Positions 1 to 11,767 of a stretch of 64,000 nt of DNA are shown in pieces. Within the stretch, counting starts at the first letter, position 1, and the number at the start of each line of letters is the position of its first letter. Below the pieces are notes generated by a model. It did not search any database, was not told the origin of the DNA, and was given only the letters and a program-made list of their open reading frames with translations. Made by a program: the position numbers and the translations under genes. Source of the DNA: Palsa-504 sp963790065. Its GTDB lineage: Bacteria > Actinomycetota > Actinomycetes > Streptosporangiales > Streptosporangiaceae. Location of the stretch: assembly GCA_963790065.1 (NCBI GenBank), contig CAWBNK010000006.1:310001-374000 (forward strand), in the 5' to 3' direction.

Positions 1-2621
1 CGGTCGCCGTCGCCGATCGCGGCCTCGGCCGCATGCAGCAACGTCAGGGCCTGCGGATAGGGCTCGCTCACGGCCGCCCACGCGGCGGCCGCCTCGTCCC
101 AGGCGGCCAGCAGCTCAGCGCCCCGGGCACCCAGGACACTAGCCAGCTGCGCATCGGTGGCGACGAAGGTCAGCCAGCTGGCTCGCTGCGCCGGGCCGAA
201 CATCTCCAGCTTCTCCGCGAGTGTCCGCAGCCGGTCAGCCAGGACGGCCACGTCGTCCCGCAGGTGCTCGTCCTGCGCGGCTGCGGCCTGCCGGGCCGCG
301 GCCAGGCCGACGCCCGCCGCGGCCACCAGCAGGGGCCAGGCGTAGCGCGGGCTGTCCAGTACGTAGTCGTCGATCACCCGGGTGGCGGTGCCGACCGCGG
401 CCGCGGCCCCGGCCGTGCTGAGCTGCAGCTCGATCTGCGCCGCGCCCAGGGGCAGGTGGTGCTGGTCCTCGCGCGGCGAGCCGCGCAGGAACCCGGCCGA
501 GACCGATAGCGCCTCGGCGGCCACGTCGGTCTGGCCCCGGGCCAGCGCGATCCGGGCCTTCATGTTCTCCAGGGTGGCCCGGTGCAGCGGCAGCGCGGTG
601 AGCTGGAAGTCGCGCGCGGCGTCGGCCAGGGCCAGGGCCTCGTCCCACCGGCCCAGCGCCACCAGCGGCTCGACCTGGTTGACCGTGAGCAGGCTGCGCG
701 ACGCGCGCGCCAGGTAGCGCACGTCCTGGTGGGCCAGCCCGCTGCGGGCCGCCGCCACGGCCCGTTCGTGCTCGCCCGCGCCCTCCAGCAGGTGGGATTC
801 GTTGATCGCCGCCTTCGCCACCTGGTCGTAGGCGCCGGCGCGCTCGGCCATCCCCCGCGCCTGCTCGATCAGGCCGATCGGATCGCTGCCCGGGCCGCCC
901 TCCTGGCCTGCGCCCGCCTGGAACATGGCCAGGGTCAGCAAGGCGTCCGCTTCCTTGGCTTCGTCGCCGAGCTGGCGGGCCAGGACCAGGGCCTCCTCGG
1001 CGTAGGAGAGCTCGGTGGGGACGTGCGCTACGCAGCGCGCCGCGGACAGCAGGATCGAGATCCGGGCGGCGGCCGCGTCGGCCGGCACGGTCTGCAGGGC
1101 GGCGGAGAAGTCATCGGTATAGTCCTTGCGGCCCAGGTGCTGCTTGAAGTGACCGCGCGTTTCCAGCAGCCGCGCCACCCGGACCGGCTCAGCTGCCGGG
1201 TCAAGCTCCTTCAGGGCCGAGGTGGCCAGCGCGATCCCGCGCTCGAACTCCCCGGCCTCGTTCGCCGCGCTGGTCGCCTCTTCCAGGACCAGGACATGAT
1301 CGGCGCTGATCCGGTCGGCCGCGTCCGGCACCTGATCCCACAGCTCGAGCACCCGGGCCAGCAGCGACAGCCGCTCGGCCGGTCCTACGGCCCGGCCGGC
1401 CTGGGCCGCGGCCTGCCAGGCCCCGATCAGCGCCCAGACCGTGTCGTGGGCCGAATGCCAGTGGTGCGCCATCTCGATCGCGGCCCGGCCCGGCGGTACC
1501 AGCGAGGGATCGGCGTCGATCGCGTCCGCGAACCGGCTGTGCAGCCGGCCGTGCTCGCCGGGCAGCAGGTCTTCGTGGATGGCCTCGCGGATCAGCTCGT
1601 GCCGGAACGAGTAGCCGTCGCCGTGGGCCCGCAGCACGTTAGCGGTCACGGCGGGCCGCAGCGCGCTGGTCAGCGCGGCGTCGTCCAGGCCGGTCACGGC
1701 GGCCAGCAGCGCGTGCCCGACCGTCTGGCCGCCCGCGCAGGTCATCCGCAGCACCTCCTGGGTGTCCTCGGGCAGCAGGCGCACCGCCTCGAGCAGCAGG
1801 TCGCGCAGCGACTCGGGCAGCTCGGGACTCAGCTCGCCATCACAGCACAGCAGCGTCTCCACGAACAGCGGGTTGCCCTCGCTGCGGTGGTACAGCGCGT
1901 CGGCCAGCTCGCCCGCCGGCGCCCGGCCGAGGATGCGGACCGCCAGCTCGCCGGTATCGTGCCTGGTCAGCCGGGGCAGCTCCATCCGCTCTACCCAGTC
2001 GATCCGGTCCAGCGTGGCCAGCAGCGGACGCAGCGGATGGGTGCGGTGCAGGTCGTCGGACCGGTAGGTGACGATGATCAGCAGCCCGCTGATGGACCGC
2101 TGGTTGCCGATCAGGAAGGTCAGCAGGTCCCGGCTGGACCGGTCGGCCCACTGCGCGTCCTCGATCACCAGTACCAGCGGGGCGTGCCGGGCCAGCTGTT
2201 CCAGGGCGGTAAGCACCTCCTCGAACAGCCGGGCCCGCGCCTCGCCCGGATCGCCGCCGGTGTCGGCTTCACCCAGCTCGGGCAGCAGCCTGGCGAGCCC
2301 CCGCGTGGTCCGGCCGGGCAACATCGAGGCCACCGCGTCCGCGCCAAGCTCGTGCACCAGATCGCGGAGCACGGCGGTAAACGGCGCGAACGGCAGCCCG
2401 TCGGTGCCCAGCTCCAGGCAGCCGCCGGTCAGCACCCGGGCGCCCGCCGCGGCCGCCACCTGGCCGAACTCGCCGACCAGGCGCGACTTGCCGACGCCCG
2501 CCTCGCCGCCGAGCAGCACAGCAGAAGGGCCGCCCTGGCGCACGCTCTCGAACGCGGCACCCAGGGCGGCCATCTGCTCGTCCCGCCCGACCAGGACGGG
2601 GCTTGCTGCTCGCCCGCTCAT
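1..2621 (-). CDS. Large AAA-ATPase / LuxR-type (LAL, MalT-like) transcriptional regulator, C-terminus outside window
   Basis: An open frame of at least 873 codons reads leftwards from an ATG at 2621 to the window edge without a stop. The N-terminus carries a VGRD element and a Walker A motif GEAGVGKS (residues 39-46). A Walker B-like stretch, VLVIEDAQWAD, lies near residue 150. A long helical TPR-like region follows. This layout is that of signal-transduction ATPases that end in a LuxR helix-turn-helix; that domain would lie beyond base 1 and is not visible. The start is supported by family similarity more than by its ribosome site (a weak GTAGAG). Very high GC leaves long open frames on the opposite strand, which are shadows. 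Ligand and targets are unknown. Confidence 0.85.
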   Translation of the reverse strand, partial: MSGRAASPVLVGRDEQMAALGAAFESVRQGGPSAVLLGGEAGVGKSRLVGEFGQVAAAAGARVLTGGCLELGTDGLPFAPFTAVLRDLVHELGADAVASMLPGRTTRGLARLLPELGEADTGGDPGEARARLFEEVLTALEQLARHAPLVLVIEDAQWADRSSRDLLTFLIGNQRSISGLLIIVTYRSDDLHRTHPLRPLLATLDRIDWVERMELPRLTRHDTGELAVRILGRAPAGELADALYHRSEGNPLFVETLLCCDGELSPELPESLRDLLLEAVRLLPEDTQEVLRMTCAGGQTVGHALLAAVTGLDDAALTSALRPAVTANVLRAHGDGYSFRHELIREAIHEDLLPGEHGRLHSRFADAIDADPSLVPPGRAAIEMAHHWHSAHDTVWALIGAWQAAAQAGRAVGPAERLSLLARVLELWDQVPDAADRISADHVLVLEEATSAANEAGEFERGIALATSALKELDPAAEPVRVARLLETRGHFKQHLGRKDYTDDFSAALQTVPADAAAARISILLSAARCVAHVPTELSYAEEALVLARQLGDEAKEADALLTLAMFQAGAGQEGGPGSDPIGLIEQARGMAERAGAYDQVAKAAINESHLLEGAGEHERAVAAARSGLAHQDVRYLARASRSLLTVNQVEPLVALGRWDEALALADAARDFQLTALPLHRATLENMKARIALARGQTDVAAEALSVSAGFLRGSPREDQHHLPLGAAQIELQLSTAGAAAAVGTATRVIDDYVLDSPRYAWPLLVAAAGVGLAAARQAAAAQDEHLRDDVAVLADRLRTLAEKLEMFGPAQRASWLTFVATDAQLASVLGARGAELLAAWDEAAAAWAAVSEPYPQALTLLHAAEAAIGDGD

Positions 2622-2712
2622 CTCTACTGTCAGCAAACAACGCGGGTCGGACATTTCCGCGGGCCCGAAGACAGGGTCAGCGCCGGGCGAGGGTGATGCG
2701 GACATGACTGCC

Positions 2713-2952
2713 TCAGGCAGCGTGACGCTGGCTCGGCACCCGCTCCGGACGGCTCTCCGGCACGGTGTCGGTCCGGAACGAGCCGTCCACGTAGTCCGGG
2801 ATGGCCGGGATGACGAACTTCTCGGCCGCGCCCCCGCGCCGGTGGGCACGCCCCGCCCGGATCGCCGACCGGGCCAGCCTGGCCTGCTCCGCCCGGATCC
2901 GCATCTCGCGGCCGCGCATCGAGGTCAGTTCGCGCAGAATCTCGGGATGCAT
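2713..2952 (-). CDS. Small basic hypothetical protein (79 aa)
   Basis: A 79-residue frame starts at an ATG preceded by an excellent ribosome site (AGGAGG, about 6 nt upstream), which decides the start over an in-frame upstream ATG. The N-terminal half is an arginine- and alanine-rich amphipathic helix (MHPEILRELTSMRGREMRIR) and the C-terminal half is less ordered. There is no signal peptide or membrane segment. It lies 91 bp upstream of, and in the same direction as, the large ATPase regulator, so the two may be co-transcribed. I do not recognise a named family; short Arg-rich proteins of this type are common in actinomycetes. Confidence 0.6.
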   Translation of the reverse strand: MHPEILRELTSMRGREMRIRAEQARLARSAIRAGRAHRRGGAAEKFVIPAIPDYVDGSFRTDTVPESRPERVPSQRHAA

Positions 2953-3305
2953 GGTTCCTCCTGGTCCCCTAGGAGAACCTGTCTGGTTCCCCACATCCTC
3001 AAGATTCGCCGTAAGGCCCCACCCCCGGCATCGGACGAATTCCTTATCTTCAGGCCCGCTTAAGGCTTAGGTCCCTGCTCCGCGCGCCCCGCCCGGCCTA
3101 AGCCGTCTTAGCCCAGGTCAGAGCATTTCTATGCCGAACGGTCCGTGGTGCTCGCGGCCCAGCTGGCCACCCGCGGCCCGTCAGCCCAGCCGCCGCGCCC
3201 TCCACGCCTGCGCTACCACCAAGCCGCCACCCACTGGCCACTACACTGGAAGGAGCCGCCCGATCGGGTGACGCATCCTAATCGCCAAACGAACGAGACT
3301 CACGC
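2953..3305. other. 353-bp divergent intergenic region upstream of typA
   Basis: No gene is supported here. The region separates the leftward small gene from rightward typA and should hold both promoters. It contains an inverted repeat GGCTTAGG / CCTAAGCC around 3065-3107 and one copy of the CCGAACGGTCCGT motif. Short open frames here have no ribosome site or family likeness. Confidence 0.5.
3134..3146 (+). promoter_or_regulatory. CCGAACGGTCCGT motif, copy 1
   Basis: The 13-mer contains the dyad ACGGTCCGT and is extended by GGT to a 16-mer identical to the right arm of the inverted repeat at 12313-12353. A one-mismatch copy is at 44578. It lies about 160 bp upstream of typA. A dyad of this type suits a TetR-like repressor, but no binding protein can be assigned. 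Confidence 0.35.
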
Positions 3306-5192
<1,887 letters not shown>

Positions 5193-5213
5193 CGAGAATC
5201 CCGTTTCCCTTTT

Positions 5214-5255
5214 CGTGGATAGAAACTGCCCCCCGGCGGTAGGTAACCATCCACG
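5214..5255. repeat. 42-nt hairpin element, copy A (downstream of typA)
   Basis: CGTGGAT at the left end pairs with ATCCACG at the right end. An inner stem ACTGCC / GGCGGT closes a CCCC loop. A second 42-nt copy at 33879-33920 matches at 35 of 42 positions, and both keep the two-stem architecture. Here it sits just after typA and may end its transcript, although no T-tract follows. Confidence 0.6.
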
Positions 5256-5322
5256 TTGATGCGCGGCCCGACATACGCGCGCGACACTAGGACTGAGTCG
5301 ACCCAAGATATGCTACGAACTC

Positions 5323-5350
5323 TTGACGTTTCGCTAGCGAGATGTAGTCT
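5323..5350 (+). promoter_or_regulatory. Promoter of boxC-boxB with an internal palindrome
   Basis: TTGACG (5323-5328) and TAGTCT (5345-5350) are spaced 16 bp apart, fitting a housekeeping sigma promoter. The spacer holds a perfect 10-bp palindrome, TCGCTAGCGA (5331-5340), a plausible operator. The boxC start lies about 40 bp downstream. Confidence 0.5.
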
Positions 5351-5390
5351 TTAGCCAGGTGACCGGGTCGGTCGGCAGGAGGACGCGCCC

Positions 5391-7070
<1,680 letters not shown>

Positions 7071-7073
7071 GAA

Positions 7074-8507
7074 ATGACCGCCGCTGATTACGACGAGAAG
7101 ATCCCCAACAACGTCGACCTGCGCGAGGACCGGCGGCTGCAGCGGGCGCTGGAGTCCTGGCAGCCGAACTTCCTCGACTGGTGGGAGTCGATGGGCCCGA
7201 CGCTGCCCACCCAGGACGTCTACCTGCGCACCGCGGTCAACGTAGGCCGGGAGGGCTGGGCCCACTTCGGGCACGTGCCCATGCGCGATTACCGGTGGGG
7301 CATCTTCCTGGCCGAGCGGGACGCCGGCCGCCAGATCGGGTTCGGCCAGCACAAGGGCGAGCCGCCCTGGCAGCAGGTGCCCGGCGAGTACCGCGCCGAC
7401 CTGCAGCGGCTGATCGTGATCCAGGGCGACACCGAGCCGGCCAGCGTGGAGCAGCAGCGCAACCTGGGCGCCACCGCGCCCAGCCTGTACGACCTGCGCA
7501 ACCTGTTCCAGGTCAACGTGGAGGAAGGCCGGCACCTGTGGGCCATGGTCTACCTGCTGCACGCCTACTTCGGCCGGGAGGGCCGGGAGGAGGCCGAGGA
7601 GCTGCTGCACCGCAACTCGGGCAGCGTGGACGCGCCGCGGATCCTGGGCGCGTTCAACGAGGAGACCCCGGACTGGCTCAGCTTCTACATGTTCACCTAC
7701 TTCACCGACCGGGACGGCAAGTACCAGCTCGGCACGCTGAAGGAAAGCGGCTTCGACCCGCTGAGCAGGACCTGCGAGTTCATGCTCAAGGAGGAGGCGC
7801 ATCACATGATGGTGGGCACCACCGGGGTGGACCGGGTGGTGGAGCGGACCGCGCAGGTCATGGTGGAGAACGACACCGACGACGTGGCCGCCCTCGGGGC
7901 GATCCCGCTGCCGGTCATCCAGAAGTACCTGAACTTCCACTACAGCGTCAGCCTGGACCTGTTCGGCTCGGAGACCTCGACCAACGTGGCCAACTACTAC
8001 ACCGCCGGGATCAAGGGCCGCTGGCTGGAGGACCGGCGCCGGGACGACCACAAGCTCACCGACGACGGGATCATGGTGGACGCGCTGATCGTGGAAGCCA
8101 GGACTGGCGAACAGAGCATCGGGCAGACCGAGGTCTCCGCGCTGACCGGGCTGAACACCGACCTGCGCCGGGAGTACATCGCCGACTGCGCGGGCGGCGT
8201 CAAGCGCTGGAACCGGATCCTGGAGCAGGCCGGGCTGGCGCAGCGGATCAAGCTCCCGCACATCGCCTTCAACCGCAAAGTCGGCGCGTTCTCCGGCATC
8301 GAGGCCAGCCCCGACGGCGAGCAGCTCTCGGCGGACGAATGGCAGCGGCGCCAGGGCCAGTGGCTGCCCACCGACACCGACAAGACCCACGTCCGCTCGC
8401 TGATGCGGCCGGTCTACGAGCGGGGCAAGATCGCGGCCTGGATCGCCCCGCCCCGGCAGGGCATCAACGGGCAGCCGTTCGACTACGACTACGTCCACCT
8501 CAGCTGA
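7074..8507 (+). CDS. boxB: Benzoyl-CoA 2,3-epoxidase oxygenase subunit BoxB
   Basis: BoxB is the di-iron oxygenase that epoxidises benzoyl-CoA using electrons from the BoxA reductase. The product (477 residues, the usual length) carries carboxylate/histidine ligand motifs EEGRH (residues 150-154) and KEEAHH (239-244), as in ferritin-like di-iron oxygenases. It lies 3 bp after boxC, with the ribosome site (GGAGG) inside the end of boxC. The electron-transfer partner BoxA is absent from this window and must be encoded elsewhere if the pathway works. Confidence 0.95.
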   Translation: MTAADYDEKIPNNVDLREDRRLQRALESWQPNFLDWWESMGPTLPTQDVYLRTAVNVGREGWAHFGHVPMRDYRWGIFLAERDAGRQIGFGQHKGEPPWQQVPGEYRADLQRLIVIQGDTEPASVEQQRNLGATAPSLYDLRNLFQVNVEEGRHLWAMVYLLHAYFGREGREEAEELLHRNSGSVDAPRILGAFNEETPDWLSFYMFTYFTDRDGKYQLGTLKESGFDPLSRTCEFMLKEEAHHMMVGTTGVDRVVERTAQVMVENDTDDVAALGAIPLPVIQKYLNFHYSVSLDLFGSETSTNVANYYTAGIKGRWLEDRRRDDHKLTDDGIMVDALIVEARTGEQSIGQTEVSALTGLNTDLRREYIADCAGGVKRWNRILEQAGLAQRIKLPHIAFNRKVGAFSGIEASPDGEQLSADEWQRRQGQWLPTDTDKTHVRSLMRPVYERGKIAAWIAPPRQGINGQPFDYDYVHLS

Positions 8508-8508
8508 G

Positions 8509-8540
8509 CCGGAGCACCTAGAAACCGGAGCACCCAGAAA
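8509..8540. repeat. 16-bp tandem duplication between boxB and the GNAT gene
   Basis: CCGGAGCACCTAGAAA is followed directly by CCGGAGCACCCAGAAA, differing at one base. The second copy ends one base before the ATG of the acetyltransferase gene, so the duplication lies in its translation-initiation region. The only purine-rich ribosome site available is CCGGAG within the repeat. Confidence 0.6.
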
Positions 8541-8541
8541 A

Positions 8542-9021
8542 ATGACACCGCACTGGACCAAGGAGGATGCGCCCGTCTGGGACGCAGGCAAGCAGGCCGT
8601 CTTCGGCCCGGACGGGCTGGCCGCCACCGGCCTGGTGCCGCCCGCCGACGGCGCGCCGCTGGCCGATGAGTGGTGGCGCGTCACCGATGAGGACGGCGCC
8701 GTGGTCGGCTACGGCTGGCTCGACTCGGAGTGGGGCGACGCCCAGATCACCTTCCTGGTCGCGCCCGGCCGCCGCGGCGCCGGTCTCGGCGAGTTCATCC
8801 TCGGCCGCCTGGAGCAAGAAGCCGCCGGCCGCGGCCTGAACTATATCTACAACGTCGTGCCCGCCACCCATCCCGATCCGGCCTGGATGACGCACTGGCT
8901 GACCGCGCACGGCTTCACCGCCTCGGGATCCGGCGACCTGCGCCGCCGGGTCAGGCACGAAGCCCAGCACGGCTCGCAACAGCGCGGCTCGCAGCAGCGC
9001 GGCTCGCAGCAGCGCGGCTAG
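8542..9021 (+). CDS. GNAT-family N-acetyltransferase with a repeated C-terminal tail
   Basis: The protein (159 residues) carries the acetyl-CoA loop VAPGRRGAGLG (about residues 74-84) of the GNAT fold and the following helix, so it probably transfers an acetyl group from acetyl-CoA to an unknown amine. It begins 34 bp after boxB and may be co-transcribed, but no role in benzoate use is known. The last 18 residues contain three GSQQRG repeats, encoded by a 15/18-bp DNA repeat, beyond the end of the catalytic fold. Its stop codon shares a CTAG with the stop of the convergent gene. Confidence 0.8.
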   Translation: MTPHWTKEDAPVWDAGKQAVFGPDGLAATGLVPPADGAPLADEWWRVTDEDGAVVGYGWLDSEWGDAQITFLVAPGRRGAGLGEFILGRLEQEAAGRGLNYIYNVVPATHPDPAWMTHWLTAHGFTASGSGDLRRRVRHEAQHGSQQRGSQQRGSQQRG

Positions 9022-9335
9022 CTCTCCCGGTCGCGGCGCAGCCGGTCGAGGACCTTGTCCGGGTTCTCGGCCGACACCCGGATCATGGCCCGCACCGCGT
9101 CGGCCAGCGAGACGCGCGGCACGTCCAGCTCGACCGCCGCCGAATCCGCCCACCCGATCAGCTGCCGGTACAGCTCGGGGCTCAGGTCCAGGGTGATCCG
9201 CACCGGCTTGGACCGGATCGCGGTCCGGCCGGCCGGACCCGCGTCCGGCTCGGCGCGCCGCGCCGCCGCGGCCGCCATCTGCGCCTTGCGCAGCTCGCGT
9301 TCCTTCTGCGGGCTCACGACCGCCTCCGCCAGCAC
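9018..9335 (-). CDS. Ribbon-helix-helix-like partner of ParA
   Basis: This protein has up to 105 residues. After a basic, alanine-rich N-terminus comes KPVRITLDLSPELYRQL, a beta-strand/helix pattern typical of ribbon-helix-helix DNA-binding proteins, and then a second amphipathic helix. It follows the ParA gene by 36 bp on the same strand, the arrangement of plasmid and chromosomal partition modules in which the small protein binds centromere DNA. The upstream GTG is used here; a second GTG at 9317 would start the protein at VSPQKER. The family call rests on pattern and context, not on a recognised name. Confidence 0.6.
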   Translation of the reverse strand: MLAEAVVSPQKERELRKAQMAAAAARRAEPDAGPAGRTAIRSKPVRITLDLSPELYRQLIGWADSAAVELDVPRVSLADAVRAMIRVSAENPDKVLDRLRRDRES

Positions 9336-9377
9336 CGCGGGCTCATGACCGCCCCGGCCAGCACGGCGGGCTCATGA
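9320..9377. repeat. 29-bp imperfect tandem duplication at the parA / RHH junction
   Basis: Two adjacent 29-bp units (9320-9348 and 9349-9377) both end in GGGCTCATGA, and a degenerate third end (GGGCTCACGA) sits just to the left. The duplication spans the ParA stop codon and the candidate start codons of the downstream gene, so unit number changes which start is nearest. Confidence 0.6.
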
Positions 9378-10046
9378 CCGGACCGAACACAGCGGGGCGC
9401 AGCGATCGATCAGGTCCCTGGCCACCTGCCGCCACACGTCGGTGCCCGCCTGCTTGATCGGCACGCCGAAGCTCTGCGCGTAGACCTCGCGCCGGGGCAC
9501 GGTGGTGGTCAGCACGTCGTAGCCCAGGTCACTCAGCGCCTCCCGGGCGTCGGTGGTGGAGTGGGCCCGGGCCACGCACCGGTTCAGCAGCACGGCCGAG
9601 CGCAGCGACGTCTCCCTGACGTCGCGGATCTCGGCGATCTCATCCCGAACCGGCGTGGTCCGGTTGATCTCGATCGGGCTGGGTGCGCACGGGATCAGCA
9701 CCTCATCGACGTAGCGCAGGGCCGAACGTGCGATCGCGGCGTGGTCCTCGATCTGCGGCGTGTCGATGATGACCACGTCGTCCCCGGCGGCGATCTCGGG
9801 CAGGCGGCGGTGCAGTTCCCGCGAGGGCAGGGCCACGATCCGGAACGGGAACGCCGCCCGCTGCGGCGCCAGCCCGGGGAACATGGCGGCCAGGTCGGAC
9901 CACTCAAGCGCGCTGCCGGCCGGGTCGGCGTCGACGAGCAGCACGCTGTTGCCGGCCTGTGCGAACACATGTGCCAGCCAGACCGCTGATGTGGTCTTGC
10001 CTGTGCCCGGCTTCAGATTGGCCAGGGCGAGGCTCAGCCCTGTCAT
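9372..10046 (-). CDS. ParA/Soj-family partition ATPase
   Basis: A 224-residue MinD/ParA-class ATPase. It has the deviant Walker A LKPGTGKTT with the signature lysine (K12) and P-loop lysine (K17), a VLLVDADPAGSA switch I region and VVIIDTPQIED as Walker B. It is shorter than chromosomal Soj and resembles the ParA of small plasmid or orphan partition systems. The small RHH-like gene downstream is the likely centromere-binding partner; no ParB is present. It may segregate DNA or position another cargo. Confidence 0.88.
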   Translation of the reverse strand: MTGLSLALANLKPGTGKTTSAVWLAHVFAQAGNSVLLVDADPAGSALEWSDLAAMFPGLAPQRAAFPFRIVALPSRELHRRLPEIAAGDDVVIIDTPQIEDHAAIARSALRYVDEVLIPCAPSPIEINRTTPVRDEIAEIRDVRETSLRSAVLLNRCVARAHSTTDAREALSDLGYDVLTTTVPRREVYAQSFGVPIKQAGTDVWRQVARDLIDRCAPLCSVRS

Positions 10047-10261
10047 CCAGGCATTATCGCAGTGTCGGGCCCGCAGCGATAGCGGGTGGCCCGAGGTCTC
10101 GCCGCTAACATGCCAGGTCAGTGCCGTAATGCCGTATTTACTGCACTACTGCGAGTAGGCGCGACGCGGATTCCCCCAGGTAACGCCACCGCTGGCGGTC
10201 CTGCGGGCCGGGCCCGGCATCGTTACCTCATTGTTATCCGGGTGCCGGGTCAGCTGCCGGG

Positions 10262-11509
10262 TCAGCTGATGGTGGCCCGGCGGGCCGCGAAACGCTCGTG
10301 CCTGGCGTGGTCCTGCTGGCCCAGGAAGGCCCGGAACGGCCCCAGCCGGTAGGCCGGCCCGTCCCGCGAGTCGGCCATCTCCAGCTCGAAATCCTGGCTG
10401 AGATGGCGCAGGTGCTCCAGCACCGCGGCGGACCGCAGCGGCGGGGCCAGCTCGGCGATCTGCCGCGCGGTCAGGAAGTCATCCCGGGCCCGCAGCAGCA
10501 GGAACACCGGATCCTGCACGTGCGCCGCGTCGTCGGCCGCCAGCGGAGCACCCGCGTGCTCCAGGGCGCGGCGGATGGCGGTCCCGACCGCCTCGGCCAC
10601 CGGCGGCGGGAACGCGTTGCCGATCTGCCGGTACCTGGCCGTCTTGCGCCCGCTGAACCGCCAGCCCCACTCGTCCCGCCAGCCCTGCAGCCTGGTCACC
10701 ATTTCGCAGGTCAGCCGGGGCCGAAGCGCCGGATCGGCGTCGGGCCCGGGGGCCGCGTCGGCCAGGCCCAGGCCGTCCACCCCGAGCGCGGCCCAGGCCT
10801 GCTTGGCCCGGGTCGGGCCCAGGTCGGCACCGCCGTGCTTCTTCGAGCCGCCCACGATCGTGGGCGCGATCCGGTCCGCCCCCCGGGCCCAGGCCGCGGC
10901 GCCCGGCCAGCCCCGCGCGGCCATCAGGTCGCCTAGCGTCTCGCCCACGGTGGCCGGCCCGCCGCCCGACGGGACGGGCCAGCGGAACCAGGGCGCGTCC
11001 GCCTCCCGCAGCGCGACCAGCACGGTGCGCGGCCGCAGCTGCGGCACGCCGAAGTCCGACGCGTGCAGCAGCCGCCACCCGGGCACGTAGCCCAGCTCCC
11101 GCAGCCGGTCCGCGACGTGCTGCCGGTAAGCGCGGAACCGCCCGGTGCTCAGCCCCCTGACGTTCTCCAGCAGCAGCGCCCGGGGCCGGACGACCTCGCA
11201 CAGCTCCACGGCCCAGGCGTACAGGTCACGCTCGTCGGTCGCGCCGAGCTGGCGGCCCGCCACGGTGAACGGCGGGCAGGGCACCCCGCCCGCCAGCAGG
11301 GCCACGCCCCGGTAGTCGCTGGGCCGCCACAGCGCCGCGTCGGCCACGTCCCCCTCGGCCACCTTCCAGGCGGGCCGGTTGGCCCGCAGCGTGGCGCACG
11401 CCGCCGCGTCGAGCTCGACCGCCAGCGCGTGCTCGAAGCCGGCCCGCTCCAGCCCGAGGGCCTGCCCGCCCGCCCCGGCACAGATCTCGACCACCTCAAG
11501 ATCTGCCAC
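10262..11509 (-). CDS. DNA (cytosine-5-)-methyltransferase, solitary
   Basis: The 415-residue protein has the C5-MTase motifs in order: motif I ICAGAGG (9-15), motif IV GGVPCPPF with catalytic Cys78, motif VI LENVRG (from 114), LRPRTVLVAL (motif VIII-like), and motif X RQIGNAFPPPVA around residue 295. A C-terminal extension of roughly 110 residues of unknown role follows. The start is a GTG with AAGGAGG about 5 nt upstream. No restriction endonuclease or Vsr gene is adjacent, so it is an orphan methylase or half of a dispersed system. Eight 14-bp iterons lie 53-164 bp upstream of the start. Confidence 0.92.
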   Translation of the reverse strand: MADLEVVEICAGAGGQALGLERAGFEHALAVELDAAACATLRANRPAWKVAEGDVADAALWRPSDYRGVALLAGGVPCPPFTVAGRQLGATDERDLYAWAVELCEVVRPRALLLENVRGLSTGRFRAYRQHVADRLRELGYVPGWRLLHASDFGVPQLRPRTVLVALREADAPWFRWPVPSGGGPATVGETLGDLMAARGWPGAAAWARGADRIAPTIVGGSKKHGGADLGPTRAKQAWAALGVDGLGLADAAPGPDADPALRPRLTCEMVTRLQGWRDEWGWRFSGRKTARYRQIGNAFPPPVAEAVGTAIRRALEHAGAPLAADDAAHVQDPVFLLLRARDDFLTARQIAELAPPLRSAAVLEHLRHLSQDFELEMADSRDGPAYRLGPFRAFLGQQDHARHERFAARRATIS

Positions 11510-11561
11510 CCCGGCCTCCTTAGGTCGCCGCCGCCGAACCCGGAAAACCCACCGGTTAATC

Positions 11562-11673
11562 AGTGCTGATCGAACAGTGCCGATCGAACAGTGCCGATCG
11601 AACAGTGCCGATCGAGTAGTGCCGATCGAGTAGTGCCGATCGAGTAGTGCCGATCGAGTAGTGCTGATCGATT
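11562..11673. repeat. Eight 14-bp iterons upstream of the methyltransferase gene
   Basis: Eight head-to-tail copies of AGTGCYGATCGARY (11562-11575 through 11660-11673). Copies 1-3 end in AC, copies 4-7 in GT and copy 8 in TT. Six of the eight contain the palindrome CGATCG. The array fills the upstream region of the methyltransferase gene, between it and the ANTAR gene. Position suggests a regulatory array; simple tandem slippage is the alternative. Confidence 0.75.
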
Positions 11674-11767
11674 AATAGTGCCGCACGGGCCGCCGCCGCG
11701 CGGTGCATCCCGCCGCGTGTCTTGGCGTCCCCCCAGCCAGCCAGGACTCTAGCGCCGTGCTACGACA

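Noticed and set aside
582..2696. 704-codon open frame on the plus strand
   Set aside because: It lies antisense to the LAL-type regulator. The minus strand has Walker A and family-like sequence, whereas this frame is Gln/Arg/Gly-rich low-complexity sequence typical of a high-GC shadow.
11562..11673. CRISPR-like array
   Set aside because: Units are 14 bp with no spacers and no cas genes; it is a tandem iteron array.
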